A stretch of 64,000 bases of DNA, taken from NCBI RefSeq assembly GCF_002811245.1, contig NZ_NIVQ01000002.1:186001-250000 (forward strand), read 5' to 3'. Below, piece by piece: positions 32,177-41,425 of the stretch (the first letter of the stretch is position 1; each line of letters opens with the position of its first letter). The position numbers and the translations under genes were made by a program. This stretch comes from Vibrio salilacus. Lineage in GTDB: Bacteria > Pseudomonadota > Gammaproteobacteria > Enterobacterales > Vibrionaceae. Under the pieces are notes generated by a model. The model had not been told where the DNA came from and made no database searches. It saw only the letters and a list, made by a program, of their open reading frames with translations.

Positions 32177-32947
32177 ATGATTGAATTGAACCAATACCAA
32201 GCGCTACTCGCACCGATAAATGAATTTCTTTATTGCCCAACCCCACAGCAGTGGGTCACCGAAGCAGCCAAAGCTGAAAATCTAGAGGTAATTCTTACCG
32301 ATCACCTACTGTGTGAGCTGAAGGCTGGACAGTCTGCGATGTATTTAATTCGTAAATATGCCGTCGACACATCGAGTACGTCTAATCTACTCGATTGGTT
32401 TAAGCCTTACGAAGATTTCGCCTATCGCAAAGTCGGTAATCTGCAAACTCTAAAAGGCAAAAGTCATATCTCCAAAGCTATCATGGCAAAGTCTGACTCG
32501 CCATACAGTCAGGACTTAATCGATAAGATGGTACTGCTGATTAAAGAAGAGTTGCATCATTTCTACCAAGTGTTAGAGATTATGCAAACACGTGATATTG
32601 CTTATGAACCGATTCCTGCAAGTCGTTATGCCAAGGGCTTAATAAGTCATATGACCACCCACGAGCCACAAACCTTGATCGATAAACTAATTATTGGTGC
32701 TTATATAGAAGCGCGATCGTGTGAGCGCTTTGCCAAATTGGCACCGCATATGGATGAAGATATCGCGAAGTTTTATATCTCGTTGCTACGTTCAGAGGCA
32801 CGTCATTATCAAGACTATTTGGCTCTTGCCGAAGACATTGCAGGTCATAATATTGATGAGCGTATCGCCTACTTTGGCCGCTTAGAAGCGGATCTCATCT
32901 CATCGCCAGATTCGGACTTTAAATTCCACAGTGGTATTCCTGCCTAA
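32177..32947 (+). CDS. miaE: tRNA-(ms2io6A) hydroxylase MiaE
   Basis: Diiron monooxygenase that hydroxylates the isopentenyl group of ms2i6A37 to ms2io6A37 in UNN-decoding tRNAs. The 256-residue four-helix bundle shows the iron-ligand pattern: Glu in HLLCELKAGQSA, E-x2-H in KEELHHFYQV, Glu in AYIEARSCERF and E-x2-H in RSEARHYQDY. It starts at the ATG at 32177, close behind the preceding terminator, with another terminator at its end. It is therefore a stand-alone unit. O2-dependent activity links codon recognition to aerobic growth in enterics. Confidence 0.93.
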   Translation: MIELNQYQALLAPINEFLYCPTPQQWVTEAAKAENLEVILTDHLLCELKAGQSAMYLIRKYAVDTSSTSNLLDWFKPYEDFAYRKVGNLQTLKGKSHISKAIMAKSDSPYSQDLIDKMVLLIKEELHHFYQVLEIMQTRDIAYEPIPASRYAKGLISHMTTHEPQTLIDKLIIGAYIEARSCERFAKLAPHMDEDIAKFYISLLRSEARHYQDYLALAEDIAGHNIDERIAYFGRLEADLISSPDSDFKFHSGIPA

Positions 32948-32948
32948 C

Positions 32949-32979
32949 AAAAGGTCAGCCTGAGCTGACCTTGGTTTTT
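32949..32979 (+). terminator. miaE terminator
   Basis: AAGGTCAGC (32951-32959) pairs with GCTGACCTT (32964-32972), then GGTTTTT. It faces the end of pyrF on the opposite strand. Confidence 0.85.
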
Positions 32980-33002
32980 ATCCAAAGCTGTACTTTGAGA
33001 CA

Positions 33003-33698
33003 TCACGCGAGTGAAGCGTTAATATCGACAAGCACTTGATCAGGGTTGACGGCTTGCGTGATCGGCCGGCCAATCACTAAGTAATCCGATCCAGCTTGAA
33101 TGGCATCAAACGGCGTCATGATACGCTTCTGATCACCAACATCAGCGCCAACAGGTCGAATACCTGGGGTAACAAGCTTAAATTCTTGTCCTAACTGTTG
33201 TTTTAACGTTGACGCTTCTTGGGCTGAACATACCACACCATCTAATCCTGCGTTTTTACTTAAGTTAGCTAAGCGAACGACTTGCTGTTGCGGCTCAATA
33301 TCTAAACCTATTCCTGACAAATCGCTTCGCTCCATACTGGTTAGCACTGTAACACCAATCAATAACGGGCGATCTGTACCATAAGGCTCGAGTATTTCAC
33401 GTGAAGCCGTCATCATACGTTCACCACCACTGGCGTGAACATTAACCATCCACACGCCCATCTCAGCAGCCGCACGCACCGCTTTTGAACACGTATTGGG
33501 AATATCGTGAAATTTTAGATCCAAAAATACCGAGAAACCACGTTGGTGTAACTGTTTGACGAAATCAGGACCAAATAGCGTGAACATCTCTTTGCCCACT
33601 TTCAGGCGGCACGAGCGTGGGTCAATTCTATCCACAAAAGTGAGTGCGTCGGCTTGATTATCATAATCAAGGGCAACAATTACTTTTTGATCGATCAT
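33003..33698 (-). CDS. pyrF: Orotidine-5'-phosphate decarboxylase
   Basis: Last step of UMP synthesis. The 231 residues compare with 245 in E. coli. The TIM-barrel begins [16 protein letters not shown]. The catalytic D-x-K-x2-D array lies in [12 protein letters not shown] (about residues 58-69). Phosphate-binding blocks VTPGIRPVG and [11 protein letters not shown] are near the end. It lies downstream of lapAB, as in E. coli, but a terminator sits between lapB and pyrF, so an own promoter within the 87-base gap is probable. Confidence 0.95.
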   Translation of the reverse strand: MIDQKVIVALDYDNQADALTFVDRIDPRSCRLKVGKEMFTLFGPDFVKQLHQRGFSVFLDLKFHDIPNTCSKAVRAAAEMGVWMVNVHASGGERMMTASREILEPYGTDRPLLIGVTVLTSMERSDLSGIGLDIEPQQQVVRLANLSKNAGLDGVVCSAQEASTLKQQLGQEFKLVTPGIRPVGADVGDQKRIMTPFDAIQAGSDYLVIGRPITQAVNPDQVLVDINASLA

Positions 33699-33727
33699 CT
33701 CATCTCCTACTATATTTATAAAAATCG

Positions 33728-33753
33728 AAAAAAAGCAGCGGGGTCACCACTGC
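33728..33753 (-). terminator. lapAB terminator
   Basis: On the minus strand GCAGTGG pairs with CCGCTGC (33735-33753, one G-U pair) around a 5-base loop. TTTTTTT (33728-33734) follows. It lies between lapB and pyrF. Confidence 0.75.
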
Positions 33754-33785
33754 CATTTTATTCTGGGATAGACCCAATTATTTGC

Positions 33786-34955
33786 CTATTCACCATCAAG
33801 TCCTCGAATTGGCTTGATGGTTCCCCACCCTTTGCATGAAGGACAATGCCAGTACATTGAGTGGGTAGAAAATCCGCATTTACGACAACGATAGTGAGGC
33901 TTCGTTTTTAATTGTTCACCCACCAGTTTTTGCAGTGTACCGAGACTGGCTTTAGCACGGCCTTCTTCAGCTTCTGCCAAATGATAATCCATCAAACGAT
34001 AGAAACCTTTCATGGTTGGGTTCTTAACGAGTTGTCGAGTTAACAGCTCTTGTGCCGCACCCACCCCATCATGTTGTGCAACAAGCTGCGCGAGCATTAG
34101 CTCTGCCGAAACTCCCGCTTTGCTGACAATACACTCGCGTAAAAAGCCAAGTAATTCATCTTCTTGACCAATAAGGTGGTAACACTCGGCCAGTGTTGGT
34201 AGTACTTCACTAATAAAGTCACTGTCTTGCTCAAGCACTCGCTCCATGTGCTTAATGGTATTTTGATAGTCTTCTGAGTCGAGGTATAACTTACCGAGCG
34301 CAATACTCGCACGGACACACTTTGGGTCTTCCGTTAAAGCACGTTTAAAGTGCTGAATAGCCATAGTGTCGTTACCATCAGACTTCTCTTGTATTGCCAA
34401 TTCACACCAGAAATGACTAATGCTGTTCCGCATGCGCTTACGACCCATTTTAACCAACAAATTGGCATAATGGATGGCTTTGCTCCATTCACGGGTTTGC
34501 TGATAAATAGCGACTAATTGCTGCAGCGCGGCCTCTTTGTGATCAGGCTCTTCAACTAACTGTTCAAAAATCTTCTCAGCACGATCCAAAAAGCCGGAAA
34601 CCATATAATCTTTTGCCAGTTGTTGTAAGGCGATGTTTTTCTGATCGATAGTCAAACCAGAACGAGAGATAAGGTTTTGGTGGATACGGATGGCGCGATC
34701 AACTTCACCCCGGGAGCGGAAAAGATTGCCAAGAGCGAGATGGGTATCGATGGTCTCATTATCGACCTGAAGAAGCTCGATAAAGTGATCAACCGCTTTA
34801 TCAGACTGATCCGATAGCAACAGGTTTAAGCCCGTTACATATTGTCGAGAAATCTGATGGGATTGTTTCTGCTTGTCTTGCTGAGCACTTCGGTTGCCCA
34901 TATACCAGCCGTATGCGGCGGCGATTGGCAATAGCAAGAAGAGAATTTCTAACAT
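33786..34955 (-). CDS. lapB: LPS assembly protein LapB (YciM)
   Basis: Inner-membrane TPR protein that adapts LpxC for FtsH proteolysis and so sets the LPS level. It has 389 residues, as in E. coli. The N-terminal membrane helix is MLEILFLLLPIAAAYGWYM. A series of TPR repeats covers about residues 40-340 (for example DTHLALGNLFRSRGEVDRA). The C-terminal rubredoxin-type metal knuckle is YRCRKCGFSTHSMYWHCPSC (C-x2-C ... C-x2-C), needed for function in E. coli. It lies 28 bases downstream of lapA. Confidence 0.95.
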   Translation of the reverse strand: MLEILFLLLPIAAAYGWYMGNRSAQQDKQKQSHQISRQYVTGLNLLLSDQSDKAVDHFIELLQVDNETIDTHLALGNLFRSRGEVDRAIRIHQNLISRSGLTIDQKNIALQQLAKDYMVSGFLDRAEKIFEQLVEEPDHKEAALQQLVAIYQQTREWSKAIHYANLLVKMGRKRMRNSISHFWCELAIQEKSDGNDTMAIQHFKRALTEDPKCVRASIALGKLYLDSEDYQNTIKHMERVLEQDSDFISEVLPTLAECYHLIGQEDELLGFLRECIVSKAGVSAELMLAQLVAQHDGVGAAQELLTRQLVKNPTMKGFYRLMDYHLAEAEEGRAKASLGTLQKLVGEQLKTKPHYRCRKCGFSTHSMYWHCPSCKGWGTIKPIRGLDGE

Positions 34956-34983
34956 CGAGTAATAGCCTACCTAAATACGACTG

Positions 34984-35262
34984 CTAAGCTTTACCTTGAG
35001 ATGGTTCACTTGTAGCTGGAGAAAGTTTATTGAGTTTTTTCCTCAACTTGCGCACTTGAAGCTGAGACTTTAGGTGTAAGCTACCAAAGACCAACCATGC
35101 TAACGCAAAGCCAACGACAAACACGACACCCAACAGTGTTGAAAGATGAAAGTCACCTTGTGCAAGTAGGTAGTTAAAAGTCACCACCACTTGATTCTGG
35201 GAGCCGAGTGCCAGTGCAATTAAAAATAGGGCCAGTACGAGAACGATTTTTATAATTTTCAT
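34984..35262 (-). CDS. lapA: LPS assembly protein LapA (YciS)
   Basis: A 92-residue inner-membrane protein with two hydrophobic helices (IVLVALFLIALALGS-like start and LLGVVFVVGFALAWLVFGSL). A basic, Lys/Arg-rich cytosolic tail follows (LKSQLQVRKLRKKLNKLS). It is the partner of LapB in the lapAB operon, just upstream of lapB. It belongs to the DUF1049 family; its precise activity is unknown. Confidence 0.9.
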   Translation of the reverse strand: MKIIKIVLVLALFLIALALGSQNQVVVTFNYLLAQGDFHLSTLLGVVFVVGFALAWLVFGSLHLKSQLQVRKLRKKLNKLSPATSEPSQGKA

Positions 35263-35349
35263 AGTCCATCACCTAAGATAAATTCCGCCGTTACGATTAT
35301 GCAGGAAAAGCGCCAAACAAACCATGGTTATCTCTGCTAATTCGAAGGA

Positions 35350-35380
35350 TAAAAAAGCGGCATACGTTATGTATGCCGCT
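35350..35380 (-). terminator. ihfB terminator
   Basis: AGCGGCATAC (35356-35365) pairs with GTATGCCGCT (35371-35380). On the minus strand it is followed by TTTTTTA. Confidence 0.88.
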
Positions 35381-35404
35381 CTCAAATCAGTATGTTACTG
35401 CTCT

Positions 35405-35686
35405 TTAATCAAGATTTACGCGTTCACGTAACTCTTTACCAGGCTTAAAGTGAGGAACAAACTTACCTTCTAATTCAACCCTTTCACCCGTTTTCGGATT
35501 ACGTCCAACACGCGGTTCTCGGTAATGCAAAGAAAAGCTGCCGAAACCACGAATCTCGATTCTGTCACCGGCTTCTAGTGTTGACGCCATATGCTCTAAA
35601 ATATCTTTTACAGCATCCTCTATCTCTTTTGCAGACAGGTGCGTCTGTTCAGCACAGAGTCTTTCGATCAATTCAGACTTAGTCAT
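35405..35686 (-). CDS. ihfB: Integration host factor beta subunit
   Basis: DNA-bending nucleoid protein that dimerises with IhfA and is used in recombination, replication and sigma-54 promoters. I start it at the ATG at 35686 (93 residues, [10 protein letters not shown] as in E. coli, 94 residues), because GAGGA is seven bases upstream. The longer frame from 35713 adds nine unrelated residues. The DNA-intercalating arm is [15 protein letters not shown] with the key proline. It lies downstream of rpsA on the same strand, the same order as E. coli rpsA-ihfB, separated by the rpsA terminator. Confidence 0.95.
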   Translation of the reverse strand: MTKSELIERLCAEQTHLSAKEIEDAVKDILEHMASTLEAGDRIEIRGFGSFSLHYREPRVGRNPKTGERVELEGKFVPHFKPGKELRERVNLD

Positions 35687-35851
35687 AGTTGTCCTCATAG
35701 AGTAATTTATCACTTATTATAGTAAGTAATACCAGTTCCAACAAACACTTGACTTACATTTTAGACAATATTTGAGCAATGTGTGCAAAGAAAAAGTGCT
35801 TTTTCTTGAGCGACTTGTAGAGATTGGTATTACCACTATTTAAAATTAAAA

Positions 35852-35879
35852 TATAAAAAAGGAGCCTTACGGCTCCTTT
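35852..35879 (-). terminator. rpsA terminator
   Basis: AAAGGAGCC (35858-35866) pairs with GGCTCCTTT (35871-35879) around a 4-base loop. On the minus strand it is followed by TTTTATA. Confidence 0.85.
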
Positions 35880-35897
35880 AACTTAAAAGCGAAACAA

Positions 35898-37568
35898 TTA
35901 TTCGCCTTTAGCTGCTTTGAAAGCGTCAGCCATAGCGTTACCGAATGAAGCATCATCTGCTTTGTTCAGTGAAGCCATTGCTTCTTGCTCGTCAGCTTCG
36001 TCTTTAGCTTTGATAGATAGGTTGATTACGCGGTTCTTACGGTCTACACCTGTGAACTTCGCTTCAACACTGTCACCAACACTCAAGATTAGAGAAGCGT
36101 CTTCGATGCGGTCACGAGCAACTTCAGAAGCGCGGATGTAACCTTCTACGCCTTCTTCAAGCTCGATAGTTGCACCTTTAGCGTCTACTGCTGTAACAGT
36201 ACCGTTAACTAGAGCACCTTTCTTGTTGTCTGCAACGTAAGCATTGAATGGGTCATTTTCCATTTGCTTAACGCCTAGAGAAATGCGCTCACGCTCAGCG
36301 TCTACTGCTAGAACAACTGCAGAGATTTCGTCGCCTTTCTTGTACTCACGTACCGCTTCTTCACCAGCAACATTCCAAGAAATGTCAGATAGGTGAACTA
36401 GACCATCGATGCCGCCGTCTAGACCGATAAAGATACCAAAGTCAGTGATAGACTTGATCTTACCAGTTACTTTATCGCCTTTAGCTTGCGCTTCAGCGAA
36501 TGACTGCCATGGGTTAGCTTTACACTGTTTCAGACCTAGAGAGATACGACGACGTTCTTCGTCGATTTCAAGAACCATAACCTCAACTTCGTCGCCAACA
36601 TTAACAACTTTAGATGGGTGAATGTTCTTGTTAGTCCAATCCATTTCAGAAACGTGTACTAGACCTTCAACGCCTTCTTCGATTTCAACGAAACAGCCGT
36701 AGTCAGTTAGGTTAGTAACGCGACCAGATAGTTTGTGACCTTCTGGGTAACGCTTAGCGATTGCTACCCATGGATCTTCGCCTAGTTGCTTAAGACCTAG
36801 TGATACGCGAGTACGCTCACGATCGAACTTAAGAACTTTAACTTGGATCTCGTCACCAACGTTAACGATCTCAGAAGGGTGCTTAACGCGCTTCCAAGCC
36901 ATGTCAGTGATGTGTAGCAGGCCGTCAACGCCGCCTAGGTCTACGAATGCACCGTAGTCAGTAAGGTTCTTAACGATACCTTTAACTTCTGCGCCTTCTT
37001 GTAGCGTTTCTAGAAGCTCATCACGCTCAACACTGTTCTCAGACTCGATTACTGCACGACGAGAAACAACTACGTTGTTACGCTTCTGGTCAAGTTTGAT
37101 AACTTTGAACTCTAGCTCTTTGTTTTCTAGGTGAGCAGTGTCGCGGATTGGGCGAACGTCTACTAGAGAACCAGGAAGGAAAGCACGGATACCGTTTAGT
37201 TCAACAGTGAAACCGCCTTTAACTTTACCGTTGATGATACCAACAACAGTTTCAGCTTCTTCACAAGCTTTCTCAAGTACGATCCAAGCTTCGTGACGCT
37301 TCGCTTTCTCACGAGAAAGTTGAGTTTCACCGAAACCATCTTCAACAGCGTCTAAAGCTACGTCTACTTCAGCGCCAACTTCAACTTCAAGTTCGCCAGC
37401 AGCGTTCTTGAACTGTTCAGCAGGGATAGCAGATTCAGACTTAAGACCAGCATCAACAAGAACGAAACCGTTCTCGATAGCGACTACAGTACCTTTAACG
37501 ATACTGCCTTGTTGGAATTCGGTTTCGTTTAGAAACTCTTCAAAGAGTTGAGCAAAAGATTCAGTCAT
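35898..37568 (-). CDS. rpsA: 30S ribosomal protein S1
   Basis: The largest ribosomal protein. It recruits mRNAs with weak Shine-Dalgarno sequences. The 556 residues (E. coli 557) hold six S1 OB-fold repeats; repeated signatures are [40 protein letters not shown] and [20 protein letters not shown]. The start is [15 protein letters not shown], as in E. coli. Only a poor GAAG precedes the ATG, in line with the known SD-poor, structured leader of E. coli rpsA that allows autogenous repression. It lies 102 bases after cmk. Confidence 0.97.
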   Translation of the reverse strand: MTESFAQLFEEFLNETEFQQGSIVKGTVVAIENGFVLVDAGLKSESAIPAEQFKNAAGELEVEVGAEVDVALDAVEDGFGETQLSREKAKRHEAWIVLEKACEEAETVVGIINGKVKGGFTVELNGIRAFLPGSLVDVRPIRDTAHLENKELEFKVIKLDQKRNNVVVSRRAVIESENSVERDELLETLQEGAEVKGIVKNLTDYGAFVDLGGVDGLLHITDMAWKRVKHPSEIVNVGDEIQVKVLKFDRERTRVSLGLKQLGEDPWVAIAKRYPEGHKLSGRVTNLTDYGCFVEIEEGVEGLVHVSEMDWTNKNIHPSKVVNVGDEVEVMVLEIDEERRRISLGLKQCKANPWQSFAEAQAKGDKVTGKIKSITDFGIFIGLDGGIDGLVHLSDISWNVAGEEAVREYKKGDEISAVVLAVDAERERISLGVKQMENDPFNAYVADNKKGALVNGTVTAVDAKGATIELEEGVEGYIRASEVARDRIEDASLILSVGDSVEAKFTGVDRKNRVINLSIKAKDEADEQEAMASLNKADDASFGNAMADAFKAAKGE

Positions 37569-37594
37569 TATTTAATCTTCAATAAATTAAACGT

Positions 37595-37616
37595 CCACGG
37601 GTATCCTACCGCGTGG
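37595..37616 (-). promoter_or_regulatory. Hairpin in the rpsA leader
   Basis: CCACG-GGTA pairs with TACC-G-CGTGG with a single bulge, in the cmk-rpsA gap 27-48 bases upstream of the rpsA start. It could belong to the S1 autoregulatory leader. The assignment rests on position only. Confidence 0.35.
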
Positions 37617-37670
37617 GGTTATTAAATTCGCCAGTCATCATCCTTGCGACCAACGCTCTTACCTAGCAGC

Positions 37671-38351
37671 CTATGCTACTAGCTTCGATTCGATATATTG
37701 TAGTGCTTTTTCTACCACTTCGTCGATACTCATCGTAGTAGAATCAAGCAAAAGCGCATCCTCAGCAGGGCGTAATGGCGCTACTGGGCGGTTACGATCT
37801 CGATCGTCACGCTCTTGGATCTCGCTCAAAAGGTCGTCAAATCTAACATCTAACCCTTTGCCTTGCAACTGTTTAAGGCGACGGCTCGCACGCTCTTGCG
37901 CACTCGCATCAAGGAAAATCTTTACTTCTGCTTGTGGAAAAACCACTGTGCCCATGTCGCGTCCATCCGCGACCAAACCTGAGCCATCAGCAAACGCTCG
38001 TTGACGACGCAGTAGCGCTTCTCTTACACGTGGTAGTGCCGCCACTTTTGATGCCGCCATACCGGTAACTTCTTTACGCAGTTCACTCGAGACATCTTCA
38101 CCTTCAAGGATCACTTTTACCAAGTCACCTTCAGCAATGAATTGAACATCTAAATGGGTCGCAAGAGGAACCAGTGCATCTTCAGACTCTAAATCGACAC
38201 CATGGTGAATGGCTGCAAGCGCAAGTACGCGATAGATCGCACCAGAATCTAGTAAGTGAAAACCTAGCTGTTTGGCTAGTAGCATACAAAGCGTACCTTT
38301 ACCGGCACCGCTCGGTCCATCAACGGTGACCACCGGTGTATGAGACGACAT
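37671..38351 (-). CDS. cmk: Cytidylate kinase
   Basis: Phosphorylates CMP and dCMP to the diphosphates. The 226 residues compare with 227 in E. coli. The P-loop is [21 protein letters not shown] (the G-x4-GK-[ST] segment at about residues 11-19). Further blocks are [29 protein letters not shown] and [16 protein letters not shown] (substrate-binding arginines). It lies upstream of rpsA, as in E. coli. The usual enteric upstream neighbour aroA is absent, and comEA is next instead. Confidence 0.96.
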   Translation of the reverse strand: MSSHTPVVTVDGPSGAGKGTLCMLLAKQLGFHLLDSGAIYRVLALAAIHHGVDLESEDALVPLATHLDVQFIAEGDLVKVILEGEDVSSELRKEVTGMAASKVAALPRVREALLRRQRAFADGSGLVADGRDMGTVVFPQAEVKIFLDASAQERASRRLKQLQGKGLDVRFDDLLSEIQERDDRDRNRPVAPLRPAEDALLLDSTTMSIDEVVEKALQYIESKLVA

Positions 38352-38456
38352 GTTTTACTCCATGTTGGTTGCGCGTCAAAGCTTAATGCTGAGACCCTGT
38401 TCGGCGTGAAATTATAGAGGTAAACGAGTGTAGGTTCTAGGCAGGATCGAAGTGAA

Positions 38457-38484
38457 TTAAAAAAAAGAGCGCCCTCGCGCTCTT
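38457..38484 (-). terminator. comEA terminator
   Basis: AAGAGCGC (38465-38472) pairs with GCGCTCTT (38477-38484). On the minus strand a run of T follows. Confidence 0.85.
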
Positions 38485-38492
38485 ACGTACAG

Positions 38493-38786
38493 TTATAGCT
38501 CAATCCGGTTGCGATTTTTTTCAACGATGGATGGCCCGATCCCTTTTATCGCCGTGAGTGCATCAGCACTGGTAAAGTCACCATTGTGCTGACGATAATC
38601 GATAATCGCTTGCGCTTTTTTTAGTCCAATCCCCTTTAACAGATCCGCTAACTCTTGCGCACTGGCTTGATTAATGTTGACCGTGATTTCAATACCATCA
38701 TATTTAGGGTCTACATCCTGCTGTTGCGAGAAGCTTAACGGGCTGACACAGAACAAAACAAAAGCCAGCAAAACAGTTTTAATCAT
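38493..38786 (-). CDS. comEA: ComEA-family periplasmic DNA-binding protein
   Basis: A 97-residue exported helix-hairpin-helix protein. I start it at the ATG at 38786, with AGAGGA about eight bases upstream and the signal peptide MIKTVLLAFVLFCVSPLSFS. A longer frame to 38861 has no support. The mature part is a ComEA HhH pair: VNINQASAQELADLLKGIG and KKAQAIIDYRQHNGDF, then IKGIGPSIVEKNRNRI. In V. cholerae the homologue in this same position (next to ppiD-hupB-lon) binds incoming DNA in the periplasm during natural transformation. The E. coli equivalent is ybaV. Confidence 0.88.
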   Translation of the reverse strand: MIKTVLLAFVLFCVSPLSFSQQQDVDPKYDGIEITVNINQASAQELADLLKGIGLKKAQAIIDYRQHNGDFTSADALTAIKGIGPSIVEKNRNRIEL

Positions 38787-38860
38787 TTGGATATTCCTCT
38801 TTGGTGTGAAGTCCATTGAGACTATCCTGATTGGTGAAAAAGCAACACGTCTGAGAGACA

Positions 38861-38892
38861 AAATAAAACGAACTGCCGAAGCAGTCCGTTTT
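38861..38892 (-). terminator. ppiD terminator
   Basis: On the minus strand AAAACGGACTGC, a CTTCGG-type loop and GCAGTTCGTTTT form a 12-bp stem (38865-38892) with one G-U pair. ATTTTG follows. Confidence 0.85.
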
Positions 38893-38925
38893 TTATCGAT
38901 GTATCAATTACATTATCTATTGCGA

Positions 38926-40782
38926 TCAGTTCACAACGTAGTACTCGATATCGATGGTCTTACGTAAAATACTGACTAGACCCGATACATCTTGCTGAGA
39001 GTTGACCTGAGTGATCTGAGCACCAATCTGCTGGTTATACTGCGGATCAAAATCAGCAGCAACCTTAGTTAGCTCAACGATAACGATGTCACCATTAAGA
39101 TCCTTGGCTGACGCGAACTCAGCTTGTCCCTCTGCAGGTTTCGCCATAGAGAAGATAACATCGGCTAACGGAGAGCTGCGATCAAGCGTTTCAGCCTCGC
39201 TGAACGCCAAATCGTTCTCAACAAGAGAAGACTGCTCACCTTGCTTAAGGTCTTCAATCACCGTTTGCGCTAACTCCATCGCAGCTTGTTCACCTTTGAT
39301 ATTCGCCAGTGATTGAGTCGCCTGTGAACGAACCTCTTCAAATGGAAGCACGGTTTCATCACGACTCTCTTCTACACGCAAGACGAGCACGTGCTCTGGT
39401 GCAACTTCAATCACTTCAGAGTTTAACCCATCTTCTTTGACTTCAGGGCTTAGAATCGCCTGCATCACCGCCGGCGCTTTCAATAGCTCAGGGGCATCAG
39501 ATTCAGAAATAAAGTCTGTCGTTTGGATCTTAGCATTAATCGCCATTGCTGCATCGTCGAGAGAGTCTGGATATTCAAAAGCAATGCGCTCAAGTTCACT
39601 TTGCAGTTCATAGAACTTATCAACAGCGCGCTGATCCTTAAGCTCTTGCTTGATGTCGGAGGCAACGTCTTGGTATGGCTTAGCCACTGAATCTTTCAAC
39701 TCGTCAAGCTTAATGATGTGGTAACCAAAGCTCGATTTAACCAAGCCTGTGGTATCACCAACATTTTGTAGACCAAATGCGGCTTCTTCAAACGTAGGGT
39801 CCATGACATCACGCTCAATCCAACCTAGCGATCCTCCTTGTGACGCACTGCCAAAGTCATCGGATTTCTCTTCAGCCAAGGCGGCAAAATCGGCACCCGC
39901 GTTTAACTGATCTAAGATAGCTTGCGCTTTTGCTTGGTCATCACCTTCAATCAGAATATGGCTGACACTACGCTGCTCTTCAGACGAATATTTTTCTAGA
40001 TGCTCTTGGTAGTATTGCTGAGCTTCTTCGTCTGACACTTCGAACGCTTGTTTCAACTGTTGCGCAGAAAGTTCGATGTAAGCAACTTTGGCTTGTGCCG
40101 GACGAGTATAACGCTCAGCGTTTTGTTGATAATACTGTTCAATTTCTTGCTCAGACAGTTCCGCTTTAGCGGCAAAATCTGCACGTGATAACGTGATTTT
40201 CTTAATGTCACGAGTTTGAGTCAGTAGTTTACTTTGCGCTTCCACTTCGCCAGGCAGTGAAAAGTCACTCGCTTGGATAGCCGTTAGCAGTTGATTGCGT
40301 ACCAAATCACGACGAAGGTACTCAGCAAAGCTCTCAGGAGAGAACCCCGCACGACGCAACGCGGTTTGGTAGATGTCTTGGTCAAACTGGCCGTCGACTT
40401 GGAATTGAGGCATCTCTAGGATCAGCGTTCTTACCTGAGAATCACTGACACGTAAACCTAATGACTCTGCATGCTGTTCTAGCAATAAATCGTCAACCAT
40501 ACGATCAAGAACAGACTTGCGGAAAGACTCAACATAACTTGGATCGGCAAGCAGGTTAGAGAAGTAATCACCAAGCTGAGCCTGCATACGATTACGTTCA
40601 TTTTGATAAGCTTGCTCAAACTCACCACGACCAATCTCAACATTACCTACTTTTGCTGCTGCATTGTTAGAGCCACCGATAATGTAGCTACCAACTCCCG
40701 CGAACACAAAAGACAGGATGATAAGCCCTAAGATAATTTTAACCGCGATGCTATTAACGCCTTCGCGTAATCGGTCCATCAT
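38926..40782 (-). CDS. ppiD: Periplasmic chaperone / parvulin-like protein PpiD
   Basis: Inner-membrane-anchored periplasmic chaperone next to the SecYEG exit. The 618 residues compare with 623 in E. coli. The N-terminal anchor helix is about 16-34 (IILGLIILSFVFAGVGSYI). SurA-N-type helical chaperone segments cover about 40-250. One parvulin domain lies near 267-366 (SVSHILIEG, GGSLGWIERDVMDPTFEEA, SSFGYHIIKLDE). In E. coli this parvulin domain is enzymatically weak. The order hupB-ppiD-comEA(ybaV) is conserved with E. coli. MMDRLREGVNS matches the E. coli start. Confidence 0.95.
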   Translation of the reverse strand: MMDRLREGVNSIAVKIILGLIILSFVFAGVGSYIIGGSNNAAAKVGNVEIGRGEFEQAYQNERNRMQAQLGDYFSNLLADPSYVESFRKSVLDRMVDDLLLEQHAESLGLRVSDSQVRTLILEMPQFQVDGQFDQDIYQTALRRAGFSPESFAEYLRRDLVRNQLLTAIQASDFSLPGEVEAQSKLLTQTRDIKKITLSRADFAAKAELSEQEIEQYYQQNAERYTRPAQAKVAYIELSAQQLKQAFEVSDEEAQQYYQEHLEKYSSEEQRSVSHILIEGDDQAKAQAILDQLNAGADFAALAEEKSDDFGSASQGGSLGWIERDVMDPTFEEAAFGLQNVGDTTGLVKSSFGYHIIKLDELKDSVAKPYQDVASDIKQELKDQRAVDKFYELQSELERIAFEYPDSLDDAAMAINAKIQTTDFISESDAPELLKAPAVMQAILSPEVKEDGLNSEVIEVAPEHVLVLRVEESRDETVLPFEEVRSQATQSLANIKGEQAAMELAQTVIEDLKQGEQSSLVENDLAFSEAETLDRSSPLADVIFSMAKPAEGQAEFASAKDLNGDIVIVELTKVAADFDPQYNQQIGAQITQVNSQQDVSGLVSILRKTIDIEYYVVN

Positions 40783-40884
40783 ACTTAAACTACTCTCCGC
40801 TTATACAACGCACTCAAATGCTGCTTTAGCCAGTGCGACGTACATTACTAAATTAAAAATCTGGATAGCGCGATAATATCAGAA

Positions 40885-40954
40885 AAAGAAATGCGCATCA
40901 GTATGATGCGCATAATTTAAAAAGGTTCGAAAAAATACGTCTAAATGACGATTT
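40885..40954 (-). terminator. hupB double terminator
   Basis: Two hairpins lie after hupB on the minus strand. CGTC/GACG flanked by AAAT/ATTT (40933-40954) is followed by T-rich sequence. ATGCGCATCA (40891-40900) pairs perfectly with TGATGCGCAT (40904-40913), then TTCTTTTTC. Confidence 0.75.
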
Positions 40955-40959
40955 TTTGA

Positions 40960-41232
40960 TTAATTGCAAGAATCTTTTAGAGCTTTACCCGCTTTAAATG
41001 CTGGTACTTTTGCTTCAGCGATTTGGATCTCTTCACCCGTCTTTGGATTACGACCTGTGCGTGCAGCACGAGTGCGAACGCTGAATGTACCAAAGCCAAC
41101 TAGAGCAACTTGGTCACCTGATTGCAGAGTCTCGCCAACTGCTTCGATGAATGCGTCTAGAGCACGACCTGCAGAAGCTTTAGATAGATCTGCATTTTCT
41201 GCGATTTTTTCTACTAATTGTGTTTTATTCAC
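40960..41232 (-). CDS. hupB: DNA-binding protein HU-beta
   Basis: Nucleoid-associated DNA-bending protein. The start is a GTG at 41232, giving 90 residues that line up with E. coli HU-beta ([20 protein letters not shown]). AAGGGGA lies eight bases upstream inside the longer ATG frame (41253), which would add seven alien residues. The DNA-binding arm is [20 protein letters not shown]. The C-terminus is KALKDSCN, with a cysteine unusual for HU. It lies between lon and ppiD, as in E. coli. Confidence 0.95.
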   Translation of the reverse strand: MNKTQLVEKIAENADLSKASAGRALDAFIEAVGETLQSGDQVALVGFGTFSVRTRAARTGRNPKTGEEIQIAEAKVPAFKAGKALKDSCN

Positions 41233-41356
41233 TGTGATTCCCCTTTGCGCCACCTGGTTGTATTTTTATAGGTGGCTATACGTTCCATTTCGTTTCAAAT
41301 TAGCGACAAACCCTTACAATACAAGGCTTGAAGCTATAGTCGCTAACGTTAGCGCC

Positions 41357-41396
41357 CAAAAAAAACGCTGACAAGCCTTTTTATGCTTATCAGCGT
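41357..41396 (-). terminator. lon terminator
   Basis: ACGCTGACAAGC (41365-41376) pairs with GCTTATCAGCGT (41385-41396). On the minus strand TTTTTTTT follows. Confidence 0.9.
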
Positions 41397-41425
41397 AATC
41401 TTTTACTTATTTTTGCTGCACATCA

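Noticed and set aside
38921..38935. CRP/CRP-S-like site (TGCGA-N5-TCACA) upstream of comEA
   Set aside because: The spacer is five instead of six bases, and the motif covers the 3' end of ppiD, about 135 bases from the comEA start with a terminator between.
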